14,856 nt of DNA from Isotricha intestinalis (GCA_023807065.1 JAJJLU010000892.1:1-14856); one strand, 5' to 3'. Shown: positions 1 to 8,732, counted from the first letter of the stretch. The notes: generated by a model not told the origin, from the letters alone. Translations and numbers: made by a program.

Positions 1-56
1 CCCAATCCCCAATCCCCCAATCCCCAATCCCCAATCCCCAATCCCCAATCCCCAAT
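1..56. repeat. Telomere, eight units of CCCCAAT type
   Basis: Eight tandem units run without interruption: a first partial CCCAAT, one CCCCAAT, one unit with five C (14-21), then five perfect CCCCAAT units, ending at 56 before AGGTTTT. The C-rich strand is 5' at the left edge, so the G-rich strand (ATTGGGG, read on the minus strand) points outward as at a natural chromosome end. Tetrahymena uses a C4A2 hexamer and hypotrichs C4A4; this is a C4A2T heptamer. The five-C unit looks like ordinary slippage within the C run. The abrupt change to unique AT-rich DNA at 57 marks the addition point. Confidence 0.95.
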
Positions 57-697
57 AGGTTTTAATAATTATTTATGAATTAATTTATATGAATTATTTT
101 TTAAAATATATTAAGATAAAAAAATTAGTTAATATATTAATAATATTATTTATTTTTTATATTTTATTAATTAAATAATTTTAAAAGAAACAACCAAAAA
201 ATAATTAAGTAATCCCAAAATCCAAAAATCTCATAAAAACCAGAAAACCCAAAAACCTAGAAAAAACCAAGATTTTTTTTGGATCAAACTCTACTCATAA
301 TTTTAAACTTTCTACTAAATTGCATAAGAAGAATATTCTTATAATATTTGATTTTTTTGACTTTTTTTATTAATATTATAATCTTCTTTCTTTATTTTCA
401 ATTAAAAAATCTTTATAATTTCAAATAAAATAATAAATATTAATATTATTATTCATAGAATTAACAAATTGATTCAGATTAACACAATCATTTTTTGAAG
501 AAAAATATTTGTCACTTTAACAACATAATTTCTTTAATTAGAAGTTAAAGTATTTTTCAAAAATTTATGTTCATCATATTTTTGAAATGTTTTGTTTTTG
601 AAGTGTATTATTACTGTTAAATTTAAAATATTATTTGATAGAATAATCTTAAAAAATATTAATTAAAATAATTTAATAAAACTAAATATATTTGAAA
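57..697. other. Subtelomeric spacer, no intact gene
   Basis: No open frame of useful length is present. Positions 205-285 hold a short A- and C-rich stretch (CCAAAAATC, CAGAAAACCC, AAAAACCTAG) that stands out from the A/T background. On the minus strand, around 400-640, short open segments read like protein (for example KYFSSKNDC followed by NLNQFVNSMNNN), broken by stops and frame changes. This could be a badly worn gene relic, but an open run of about 31 codons can arise by chance in DNA this A/T-rich, so I do not call it a pseudogene. The last 60 bases before 698 presumably contain the promoter and leader of the first gene. No recognisable motif is seen. Confidence 0.5.
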
Positions 698-1270
698 ATG
701 GGAAATGATTGTTGTCAAAGACAAATAACATTGACTGAAAAAGGGGAAAAATATTATAAAATATTAATCGGATGTTTCTTTATTGATCTTATATTTTTAT
801 TTATAAGAATTTTTTGTGGAAGAAATGATGGTATTTTTTCAACTATAATTGAATTAGTAATTTTTATAATGACATTTATAACATGTAATTATATAATAAC
901 AGGATTTTTAATTTTTTTTACTCTTTTTGATATATTTTTTATACTTTTATTTCTTGGTCAAAGATTACAAAATAAAATCCAAAAAACAGAAGATCTTTTT
1001 CTTCAGAAAGGAATAAATAAAATTGGATTATATATTGAAATGTGTTTTTTAATATTTCTAATAATATTAGTTTATTTTGCTTTTCAAGCATATAAAGAAT
1101 TTAAAGCAATTTCATATGGTCAAAATTATGAAGGATATGAACCATTAAGTAATAATGATAATGTTATTGAACAAGGAAATAATAGTAGTAATACTTCAAC
1201 AAGTAGTAATAATAATAATAAAAGTTTTGTTCCTTTTTCAGGTAAAGGTTATGTTGTTGGAGGGAAATAA
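698..1270 (+). CDS. Small four-helix membrane protein with Gly2/Cys-Cys N-terminus
   Basis: A 190-residue protein of unknown function. The start is the ATG at 698 and not the in-frame TTG at 692. It then begins M-G-N-D-C-C-Q: Gly2 is the position used for N-myristoylation, and the Cys pair at 5-6 is a typical palmitoylation site. Hydrophobic segments lie at about residues 22-40, 47-67, 68-88 and 113-133, with a basic loop (QRLQNKIQK) between the third and fourth. The tail is hydrophilic, with a Ser/Asn-rich run near 160-175 and ends GKGYVVGGK. The size and four-helix layout resemble small Golgi/endosomal tetraspan families such as the Tvp15/COPI-associated group, but no diagnostic motif is visible. 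It is the gene closest to the telomere and lies 151 bases upstream of the co-oriented Rab gene. Confidence 0.85.
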   Translation: MGNDCCQRQITLTEKGEKYYKILIGCFFIDLIFLFIRIFCGRNDGIFSTIIELVIFIMTFITCNYIITGFLIFFTLFDIFFILLFLGQRLQNKIQKTEDLFLQKGINKIGLYIEMCFLIFLIILVYFAFQAYKEFKAISYGQNYEGYEPLSNNDNVIEQGNNSSNTSTSSNNNNKSFVPFSGKGYVVGGK

Positions 1271-1421
1271 ATATTTGCTATTAAATATTTCTTTATTAAA
1301 TTCTCAATTAAAATTATTATTATTTTTATCAATTTTAATTAATAAGAAATGAATATATATTAATGTAAATAAATATTTATTTATTTTTTTTAAATATTTA
1401 AAACAAAAAAAAATTAAAGAA

Positions 1422-2057
1422 ATGACAGAATTAAAACCAAAGAAAGAAATCCCTAAATTTAAATTAATATTTTTAGGAGATCAAGGAACAGGAAAATCAT
1501 GTATATTAAATAGATTTGTAGAAGATAAATTTGATGAAAATTACCAAGCAACAATAGGTTTAGATTTCCAAAGTAAAAATGTAAAAATAGATAATCAAGA
1601 TATTCACTTATTATTATATGATACAGCTGGACAAGAAAAATTTAGATCATTAATACCAATGTATACAAGAGATGCAAATATTATTTTATTTGTTTATGAT
1701 ATAACAAGAAAAGAAAGTTTTAATCATATTTCTGATTGGTATAATGATTTAACTAACGTTAAAATCGAAGATGTTATTTTGGTTTTAATAGGCAATAAAA
1801 TTGATTTAAATGATAAAAGAGAAGTTAATAAAGAAGAAGGAGAAAAATATGCTAGTGAAAAAAATATGATTTTTAAAGAAGTTAGTGCTAAAACTGGAAA
1901 TAATTTTCCTGAGTTGTTTTATCAAAAAATTTTCGAACAAATTGCTAATAAATTTAAACCTGGGTTACAAGGAACTGTTAATGATATTCAAGAAATGAAA
2001 ATTAAAATAGACGAAGATACAAATGATAAAAACAAAAAGAAAAAATGTTGTAAATAA
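1422..2057 (+). CDS. Rab6-like small GTPase
   Basis: A 211-residue Rab-family GTPase, the usual length. Nucleotide-binding motifs are in order: P-loop GDQGTGKS (19-26), switch I Thr44 within YQATIGLDF, DTAGQE (67-72), NKID (125-128) and SAK (156-158). The switch I context and RSLIPMYTRDA after the DTAGQE motif resemble Rab6, which controls Golgi and Golgi-to-ER membrane traffic. A lysine-rich hypervariable tail ends in CCK, with two adjacent cysteines near the end as expected for double geranylgeranylation. Catalytic Gln71 is present, so GTP hydrolysis should be normal. The P-loop has Gly at 22 and Thr at 23 where human Rab6 has Ser-Val, a mild variation. The ATG follows an A-rich leader and no upstream in-frame ATG competes. 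Assignment to Rab is firm; Rab6 is the best guess among subfamilies. Confidence 0.96.
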   Translation: MTELKPKKEIPKFKLIFLGDQGTGKSCILNRFVEDKFDENYQATIGLDFQSKNVKIDNQDIHLLLYDTAGQEKFRSLIPMYTRDANIILFVYDITRKESFNHISDWYNDLTNVKIEDVILVLIGNKIDLNDKREVNKEEGEKYASEKNMIFKEVSAKTGNNFPELFYQKIFEQIANKFKPGLQGTVNDIQEMKIKIDEDTNDKNKKKKCCK

Positions 2058-3026
2058 ATAATAATAAAATTAATAATTTAAAAATTAATAAAAATTTTAT
2101 AAAAATTAATATATTAATATTTTTTATTAATTAAAAACAAAGTTTTAATAAAAAAATTTTTAAATGAAATTAACATTCTATGTTCTTCAATTATACTCAG
2201 AAAATAATAAAGAACAAATCCTTTTGATTCTTAAATTATATTATTCTTAATTTCATCTCTTCAATTAGAGAGTAAAAAAAAATAAAATAATGAAATAACT
2301 CTGGACATGTTTATCTTTTAATGAATGCGAGTGGTAAATTGTGTCTACAAGACAGAAATATTTAATTTTATTGTAATTTATAAAAATGTATTGGATAAAT
2401 CTAAAATTTCTAATAAAAATAAAGGAATCCTTTATCTAATAAATCTTAGTTTTCTAATTTTGTTTGTGAATGCTGACTATAAATCTAAATTTATAATTTG
2501 ATCTTCTTTTAAAATAATAAATTGAATATTAATACTAGAAAAGAATTTATTTAATATTGACAATACATCTTTATAAATTTTTATTTTATTTAAAAAAAAG
2601 GAGGAAAATTAAAAGGAGAATTTCATTTATGAATTTATTTTTGTGATTATATGAATTAAAAGATGAAAAAATTGAATTACATAAAAAAAAGAAAACGCCA
2701 ACAAACCTTTAATGAAAGATAGAGAGTATATTTTTTAATAATAAGTAGAAAATTAATAAAGGGAATAGAAGGTAAAAGAATATTAAAAATTATATGATAT
2801 TAATATTCAGTAATTTTTTTTTTTTAAATTATTTTTTTTGATTTAATAATTATATTTTAATTTTTTTTTGGTTTTTTATTATTTTTAAGATAATTATTGT
2901 GAAAATTTAAATAATTTTATTTTGAATCTTTTGAAATTAATTATTTAACATAATTTTATTCTTATTTTATTCAATTAACATGGTTTTTAGAATTATAATT
3001 AATATTTATTAGAAATTTATTACTTT
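2058..3026. other. Long spacer with frame-broken coding-like stretches
   Basis: No intact gene is seen. Between about 2164 and 2720 the plus strand has successive short open segments in different frames: 28 codons from the ATG at 2164, a 58-codon frame at 2325-2501 starting MRVVNCVYKTEIF, and a segment near 2655-2710 reading LKDEKIELHKKKKTPTNL. A less A/T-rich island at 2300-2360 fits former coding DNA, but the minus strand there also gives plausible peptide (CLVDTIYHSHSLKDKH), so strand and identity are uncertain. From 2730 to 3026 the DNA is homopolymer-rich with nothing recognisable apart from the presumed promoter of the next gene. No tRNA or other structured RNA was found. Confidence 0.4.
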
Positions 3027-3611
3027 ATGAATAAATTCCTATCGAAAATATGTTTTCCAAAAAAAAAAAACAATGATTTCAAAACATTAAATAGGAGTTA
3101 TTCAGATGTGAAAAATAATTGTTTATTCAAACGTTATACACAAATTTCTAATAATATATATAATAATAATAATAAATATGATATAAATTCTAATGAATTA
3201 GTACTGAAGATGTATAAAATTAAAAAATTAAATCGAAATAATAGTAACAATCAGAATAATTTTAGTCAAATTATTAGAAATTCGAATAATTCAAAAATAA
3301 AATCATATAATGATGATTTTAAGAATTATATTTTATGTTCAAAAAATTTAATAAAAAAACGGAGAGAAAATATGCAATTTATAAAAATAAAGAAAATTCC
3401 TCAATTATATAAATCAAATTATAAATATCCTAAAAAGTATAAATCAATGTCAATGGAATCTTATGAAATAGAAAAAAAAAAATTTAAGAAATTATTATTT
3501 AATGAAGATATTTCTTATTTGAGAAAAAAAAATAATATTGAAACTTTTCTTAAACAATTTAAAGATCATAGTTTTATAAATAAGTTATATAATGCTAAAT
3601 TTAATCATTAA
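3027..3611 (+). CDS. Basic Asn/Lys-rich protein of unknown function
   Basis: A 194-residue protein I do not recognise. It is strongly basic, rich in Lys, Asn, Tyr and Ser, with no signal peptide or membrane segment. The N-terminus MNKFLSKICFPKKK contains a Cys near a basic patch. A low-complexity Asn run lies at about 45-50 and again near 75-90. The C-terminal half (about 105-190) is less repetitive, with a likely helical, Lys/Glu-rich region ending ETFLKQFKDHSFINKLY. A basophilic phosphosite-like motif, NRSYSD, occurs at 22-27. It converges on the gene at 3718-4371, with 106 bases between the stop codons. The open frame, clear start and 5' A-ending codons support a real gene, but nothing shows its role. 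A DNA-, RNA- or cytoskeleton-binding role would be a guess from charge alone. Confidence 0.75.
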   Translation: MNKFLSKICFPKKKNNDFKTLNRSYSDVKNNCLFKRYTQISNNIYNNNNKYDINSNELVLKMYKIKKLNRNNSNNQNNFSQIIRNSNNSKIKSYNDDFKNYILCSKNLIKKRRENMQFIKIKKIPQLYKSNYKYPKKYKSMSMESYEIEKKKFKKLLFNEDISYLRKKNNIETFLKQFKDHSFINKLYNAKFNH

Positions 3612-3717
3612 TTATTTTAGTTTGTGAATATTAAAAATATTAGTATTATTTGTTTTTTATTAGATGTTTAAAAGACACAATTTTATATTAAATATAAACT
3701 ATATAATTTAATTAACT

Positions 3718-4371
3718 TTATATTTTTAAATATTTACTTTTAATAGGTATTATATCTAAATTTCTTTGTTTTTTATTTTTTTCAAAATAATTTATATTAA
3801 CTATCTCATCTATTTTATTCGATTTTATTTTTGTTCTTTCATAATTAAAACTACAATAATTCTTTAATTTTTTTTCATTTTTTTTTTCTTTATTATTATG
3901 TTTTGTAACTAAATTAATTGGCAATGAATTTTTTTCTATATTATAATTTTCTTCATTAGCTATAATTTCATCATTTCTTTTCTTATTATCATTATTTAAA
4001 TCTAATATAAAAATATTATTAGTAATATTTGTATTTAATAAATTATTATTATTTGAAATCATTGTTTTATTAATATTTAAATGTAAAGAATTCTTTAATA
4101 TTTTTTTATGATAAATTCCATTTGGAAATAAAACTGGATTTGCTGGTCTAAAAGTTGAAATAAAAGGAATTGTATTTTCTATTGGTTTTTTTAATTTAAT
4201 TATTTTTTCAAAGATAACATGACTTTCACTTCTTTTTAATTTTTTTTCTTCTTTGTTTATAAATATTTTAGGATTATAATTCAAAAATTTATTATCATTA
4301 TAATCTGAATTAGTTCTTTTCATATTTGTATTATTATATGATAAATCTCTTTTATGAGAAATAATTTCCAT
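3718..4371 (-). CDS. Basic Asn/Lys-rich protein of unknown function
   Basis: A 217-residue protein I do not recognise. It is hydrophilic and basic, without membrane segments. Two arginine-directed kinase-type motifs, KRTNSD (18-23) and KRSES (46-50), lie near the N-terminus. The only stretch of balanced composition is about 63-95, containing IPFISTFRPANPVLFPNG, which may be a short conserved binding segment. The rest is Asn-rich linker (about 105-135) and a Lys/Glu-rich tail. It is transcribed toward 3027-3611 and diverges from nothing nearby; upstream lies the 3' end of the decayed gene on the same strand. The KRTNSDYNDN motif faintly resembles NRSYSDVKNN at a similar position in the converging neighbour, which could mean distant relatedness or only shared kinase targeting. 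Confidence 0.75.
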   Translation of the reverse strand: MEIISHKRDLSYNNTNMKRTNSDYNDNKFLNYNPKIFINKEEKKLKRSESHVIFEKIIKLKKPIENTIPFISTFRPANPVLFPNGIYHKKILKNSLHLNINKTMISNNNNLLNTNITNNIFILDLNNDNKKRNDEIIANEENYNIEKNSLPINLVTKHNNKEKKNEKKLKNYCSFNYERTKIKSNKIDEIVNINYFEKNKKQRNLDIIPIKSKYLKI

Positions 4372-4581
4372 TTTAAATTTAAATTAATTTTTACTTTATA
4401 ATAATTGGATAATTTATTTTAAAGTGTTTTTAATTCATATAATTGACTACCTAATTAAAATTAAATTTTCAAGATAATAAAAGTAAAAATGAATATATGA
4501 TGTATATTTAATTTTAGATATTTAATTAATTTAATAAATAAATGTCAGAAATTTTAAAAATGATTTTTGAAACAAGATTAT

Positions 4582-6304
4582 TCATTCTTCATTTAATTCA
4601 ATTTTTGATGAATCAATTTTGTTATTTTAATTTATTCCAATCTATAATTATCATTATGTTCTTTAATATTTTTATATTTTTCAATAATTATATTTTTTGA
4701 TATACTCCCAATTTGTTTCAAGGAAAATTTGCTTTGTGAATTAAAATATTTATTTCCATTTGGTAATGCTCATAATTATTAATTTTTAAAAAATAATTTT
4801 AATTTTTTTTTACAAAAAATATAATAAAAATCAATAATTATGATTATAAAAGTTTTTATTTTTTCAATTTTTTTATTGATAACATTTACAATACATTTTT
4901 AAGTAAAATAATAATTGGATTTCAATTTTTTATCATTTGAAATTCCAAAATGGTCTAAAATATTTTTAATAAAAAAACAAATAAACCAGTAGTACCACAA
5001 ATTTTAGAAAAATAAGAAATAGCACTTTTATGGATATGTCAATTCATAATATGAATTAATTTATATATATTATCACTTTTTAAATCAATATCTTCTTTAA
5101 AATTTTATAATAATAATTCTCCAGTTTTACCATTTGATTCATTATTATAATAATTAATTAAAATTTGTTTGTTATTAAATTCTTTAATTAAATGATGATT
5201 TATTAATTGAAAATATTGATAAAATATTAATATATCATCAGAAGGAACTATCTTTGAGAAGATAATTTATTTAAGAATTCTTGATTTAATAAATTTACTT
5301 CTTTTAAAGCTCCTTTTGTTAAAGTAAATTATTTGAATCATAAGTTGATAATATTTGTTCTGTTTTAAATGAATTTATTTTTCTTTGATATTCTATTTTT
5401 TCAATTTTTAATTCTGATAATGTTCCTTCATTGATTAAATTTCTAAAAAATTTACAAATTAAATTTAAATAATCTTTCATTTGTAAGGATTTTAAAAAAA
5501 AGGAAATTGCTCTTCTTCTAAAATTATTTTATAATTTAATATATGATAAATAATTTCTAAATCATTTGAATTTATCAATAAACTTTTTTAAATAAAATCT
5601 TTTTTATTATTTCCTACTAATAAAGAATCATTTAACATTAATCCATTTTCAATTTCAAAAAATTTACTATTTTCATCAAAAGTATTACTTTGAATATTTT
5701 TAGTTTTTTTTGAAATTGAAAAATTGTCTATTGTTTTATTTTTCTCAAATTTTTATCATTTTGATTTTTTTTCTTTCTTTACTTTTTTTATTCTGTCTTA
5801 AATCTCTTTCTTTTTTTGAGCTTTTTAATTCTACATTATTATTATTAGTTAATTTTAAATTTATTGTTAATTTCATATATATCTCTTTTTTTTTAATGGA
5901 TTTTTCATTAAAGTTAATCTTGTTGATTGTCAAAGTTTTAATTATTTGATTTACTTTTCATCATTTCTGAATTGATTAAAGATTTTTAATTGATTTCATT
6001 AAATTTTTATTTTCTCTTATTGAATTTTTAGGTATTGTTCCTATTGAATAATTTCTTTTGGATATGCTTATTTTTTCTGTTTATTTGGTGATGATTTAGT
6101 TTGTGTATTTTGTATTTGTTCATTAACTTTTTTTTCTATGTATTAACAGTAATTTATTACTTGATTTATTAAATTATAAGATGGATTTTTTAAGGGAAAG
6201 TAATTGTTTGAATTTGATTCTAGGAAATTAATTTGCCATTAAATTTAGAAGAAAGCAATTTAATCAATTTAGTTTTTTTAATTATTAGAATTATTTTCAA
6301 ACAT
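4582..6304 (-). pseudogene. Decayed gene, many frameshifts and stops
   Basis: The minus strand carries a chain of protein-like segments in the same order and direction, broken by frame changes and in-frame stops. A possible start is the ATG at 6304. Segments include NEQIQNTQTKSSPNK (near 6080-6120), RNYSIGTIPKNSIRENKN (near 5990-6060), a 62-codon frame (5745-5933), TKNIQSNTFDENSKFF (near 5640-5700), KDYLNLICKFFRNLINEG (near 5420-5480), TKGALKEVNLLNQEFLNK (near 5255-5320), VPSDDILIFYQYFQLINH (near 5190-5245), ISYFSKICGTTGLFVF (near 4975-5025), ILDHFGISNDKKLKSNYY and finally NKIDSSKIELNEE near 4582. Several breaks fall in A or T runs and appear to be one- or two-base indels; stops include TAA near 5107 and TGA near 5041. 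The parent protein was perhaps 570 residues, helical and Asn/Lys-rich. I cannot name its family. Surrounding genes are intact, which argues against poor base calling. Confidence 0.75.
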
Positions 6305-6363
6305 TTTTTAGTTAATCATCAAAAATATATATAATTAAATTAAAATATAAATACACTCAATAA

Positions 6364-6825
6364 ATGGCGTCAATACTAATTGAAAGATCGAAACAAAATT
6401 CAAGTACTCTTATTCCAAATAAATCAAATAATAAATTATCTTTTGAAAGAAATTTACTTAAACATCCTTCAGTAAAACATTTATTCAATAATGACACAGA
6501 ATTAAATCATAACCCATTAAATATTAATATTCACATTAACGAAAATATCAATGAACATATTAAAAAATTTCCTATTAATAAATATAGTATAAATATAATT
6601 TCAACAATGACAAAATTATCTGATTCAAACGAAGTATTTTTCATGAAAAATGATGAAAACACAAATGAAAAAAAAACTTCACTTAATAAAACGTCAACAA
6701 TATCAATTGGTGCTTTTAATAAAGAACAAATTGAAATTGATAAACAAATTACAAAAAGTATACAAAATGGCGAAGATTATGATTCAATATATGCAACTTT
6801 AATTAATCATATTAAAAATGATTAA
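6364..6825 (+). CDS. Small Asn/Ser/Thr-rich protein of unknown function
   Basis: A 153-residue protein I do not recognise. It begins MASILIERSKQNSS, with no signal peptide or membrane segment, and is near-neutral with many Asn, Ser, Thr and Ile. Residues 1-75 contain a repetitive INIHINENINEHI stretch; residues 75-153 have better-balanced composition and end in a probable helix containing IEIDKQITKSIQNGEDYDS. The coding DNA is slightly richer in C and G than its surroundings, which suggests selected codons and real expression. The ATG at 6364 is two bases after the motif CACTCAATA (6354-6362), which recurs upstream of the relic at 8408. It diverges from the decayed minus-strand gene, whose start lies only 59 bases away, so the two may once have shared a promoter region. 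No function can be proposed. Confidence 0.8.
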   Translation: MASILIERSKQNSSTLIPNKSNNKLSFERNLLKHPSVKHLFNNDTELNHNPLNINIHINENINEHIKKFPINKYSINIISTMTKLSDSNEVFFMKNDENTNEKKTSLNKTSTISIGAFNKEQIEIDKQITKSIQNGEDYDSIYATLINHIKND

Positions 6826-7032
6826 AAATAATATAAATGAGTATTAAGACTTTGTATAATAAATATATATGAATTTTTCGTTGAATGTATAAAAAAGTTT
6901 GTAAATAATAAAGAATGTTTAATTGAAGTGAAAAATATAAATTTATATTAAATATATATTATTCATAGCATTTTTACAAATTTATCATAAATTTATTAAA
7001 TCACTTAAATAAAATAAAAATAAAAAATGATA

Positions 7033-8214
7033 TTATAATTTAATATCCTTAATGTCTTGAATATTATTATTATTATTATCTTCATTAAACAATTTAGAAA
7101 TATATTTAATTCCACTATCATAAACAATAGTAACAACATTATCTCCTTTTTTTATATTATTAACCTTAGAATTATTTTTATCTAAAAACATTTTATATAA
7201 AGCAACAAAATTGACAGCACTACTTCCTCCAAAGAAAATTCCATCATTTTCATAAATAAATTTACTCATAAATAAAGCTTCATTATCATTAACTTTATAA
7301 CATTCATCAATAAAAGCTTCTTTAAAATTATCAGTTAAATAATTAATACCAATACCTTCAATAATAGAATAATATCTGTTTTTTTTTCTATTTGATTCAC
7401 TTTCTTCTTTAGTAAACATAACACCTTCTTTAACATATTCAAATAATCCACTTCCATTAATATCAGATAATATGATTTTAATATTATTATTTTTTTCTTT
7501 TAAATATTTTGATATTCCTGCTATTGTTCCTCCTGTTCCAGCAGAAGAAATAAAACAATTTATTTTACCATTTAATTGATTATATATTTCTTTACCTGTT
7601 TCATTGTAATGTGTTTCATAATTTATTTTATTATAAAATTGATCTATGTAAAAACCATTTGGATCTTGTTCACTTAATTTTTTTGCTAATCTAGTATAAT
7701 TATCTTTAAAATTTGAGAAAGGACATTGTTTAGTTATAAAAATTTTACATCCAGTAGTTTTTAATAAATTTAATTTTTCATTTGAACAATCATCAGGAAT
7801 AACAATAGTACATTTATAACCTAATAATTTACTTATTATTGCAACACTATAAGCAGTACTTCCTGATGAACCTTCATAAATTGTACTATTTTTATTTAAT
7901 TTTCCAGTTTTTTCTGCATTTAATATTATATTTTTTATCATTCTGTCTTTACTTGTAAATGGTAAATAATTTTCTAATTTTGCATATATGTTATATCCTG
8001 TTATTTTTGATAAGGATTTTATATATATTAAAGGAGTGTTCTTCATTAAGGATAATATTGAATTGTGAGGAGGATTATTCATTTTCGGATTTTCAGGATT
8101 TAATATTTGATTTTTTATATATTTTAATGAATGGATTATTCCTATTATTGTGAATATTATTATAGATATTAAGGGGATTAATGGTATTTCAATTTGAATT
8201 ATTTTTTCTAACAT
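7033..8214 (-). CDS. Membrane-anchored cysteine-synthase-like PLP enzyme
   Basis: A 393-residue fold-type II PLP enzyme of the cysteine synthase/cystathionine beta-synthase family. One hydrophobic segment (about 10-30) precedes the catalytic domain. NTPLIYIKSLS (59-69) is the usual entry motif. Lys89 in FTSKDRM is the expected PLP Schiff-base lysine; EGSSGST (114-120) is the substrate loop; GTGGT (226-230) binds PLP phosphate; EGIG (286-289), GGSSA (329-333) and YDSG (365-368) complete the fold. The N-terminal anchor, the loop change from the bacterial TSGNTG to SSGST, and the GVMFTKEESESNRKKNRYY insert before EGIG match the eukaryotic 'cysteine synthase 2' group, whose yeast member Mcy1 is on the mitochondrial outer membrane. 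Substrates in that group are not settled, so O-acetylserine sulfhydrylase activity is only probable. No regulatory CBS pair is present. Codons shift from ATA-rich to GTT/ACT/ATT-rich along the gene. Confidence 0.93.
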   Translation of the reverse strand: MLEKIIQIEIPLIPLISIIIFTIIGIIHSLKYIKNQILNPENPKMNNPPHNSILSLMKNTPLIYIKSLSKITGYNIYAKLENYLPFTSKDRMIKNIILNAEKTGKLNKNSTIYEGSSGSTAYSVAIISKLLGYKCTIVIPDDCSNEKLNLLKTTGCKIFITKQCPFSNFKDNYTRLAKKLSEQDPNGFYIDQFYNKINYETHYNETGKEIYNQLNGKINCFISSAGTGGTIAGISKYLKEKNNNIKIILSDINGSGLFEYVKEGVMFTKEESESNRKKNRYYSIIEGIGINYLTDNFKEAFIDECYKVNDNEALFMSKFIYENDGIFFGGSSAVNFVALYKMFLDKNNSKVNNIKKGDNVVTIVYDSGIKYISKLFNEDNNNNNIQDIKDIKL

Positions 8215-8407
8215 ATTAATTATATTATTAATTTTTAGTTTAATTATTTTCAGTAAAATGATAAATAGAAATATGATAAATTGAAATTTTAGAAGAAGAA
8301 AAAAGTAAAGTATTCTTTTAATATGAATAATTATCCTTCAAATGAAAAAAAATTAAATTCACTCAATAGAAGATGATATATATAAAGCATAATCATAAAT
8401 AAGACAA

Positions 8408-8732
8408 ATGAATCAAAATCAAAATGAATATTATGAAAATATTCCTCATCAAAAAGAAATTAAAAATTTAGAAGAAAAAAAAAAGAAATATTATAAAAAG
8501 TTTTAACAGATATTTCTTTTACTCTTTTTACTTATATTTCAAATAATGATTCAAAAATTAAAAATAAAAAAACAAATATTAATGATTTAAATTATAAAAT
8601 CAAAAAAAACAAGTTAATTATCTCAATTTAATCCTATCTTTAGTTTTATCAAAATATATTCTTTTCAATAATATAAATTATTTTTTTAACAAACGTTATA
8701 TTTTAAAAATAGAAAATAAAATAATTATATAA
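8408..8732 (+). pseudogene. Short decayed or truncated gene
   Basis: Three overlapping plus-strand open segments follow each other in changing frames: from the ATG at 8408, MNQNQNEYYENIPHQKE and on to a stop at 8506 (32 residues); then, after a one-base shift in an A run near 8498, KVLTDISFTLFTYISNNDS and on for about 43 codons; then, after another shift near 8625, LNLILSLVLSKYILFNNI and on to a TAA ending at 8732. The joined product would be about 105 residues with a hydrophobic segment near its end. CACTCAATA lies 40 bases upstream of the ATG at 8360-8368, also present just before the intact gene at 6364. Either a relic of a small gene or fragment, or three chance frames; the first is favoured because the segments abut on one strand. 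Confidence 0.5.

Noticed and set aside
692..697. TTG start for the first gene, and GTG at 11866 for the C2 gene
   Set aside because: Eukaryotic nuclear genes start at ATG, and each has an ATG within two codons downstream.
1155..1352. Plus-strand frame of 65 codons overlapping the end of the four-helix membrane protein gene
   Set aside because: It lies in another frame of a better gene and is nearly all Ile/Leu/Lys/Val from A/T repeats.
2281..2500. Less A/T-rich island considered as a tRNA or other structured RNA
   Set aside because: No T-loop consensus, acceptor stem or cloverleaf could be found on either strand; decayed coding DNA explains it as well.
5710..5949. Plus-strand hydrophobic frame of 79 codons
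   Set aside because: It is the complement of Lys/Asn-rich coding DNA of the minus-strand relic; poly-A codons read backwards give Phe/Leu runs.
4582..6304. Programmed frameshifting or tiny introns as explanation of the broken minus-strand gene
   Set aside because: The shifts checked do not follow the Euplotes-type +1 pattern before a stop, several fall in A or T runs, plain in-frame stops also occur, and I saw no consistent GT-AG units at the breaks checked.
7959..8153. Plus-strand frame of 64 codons inside the PLP-enzyme gene
   Set aside because: Antisense shadow of a strongly supported gene.
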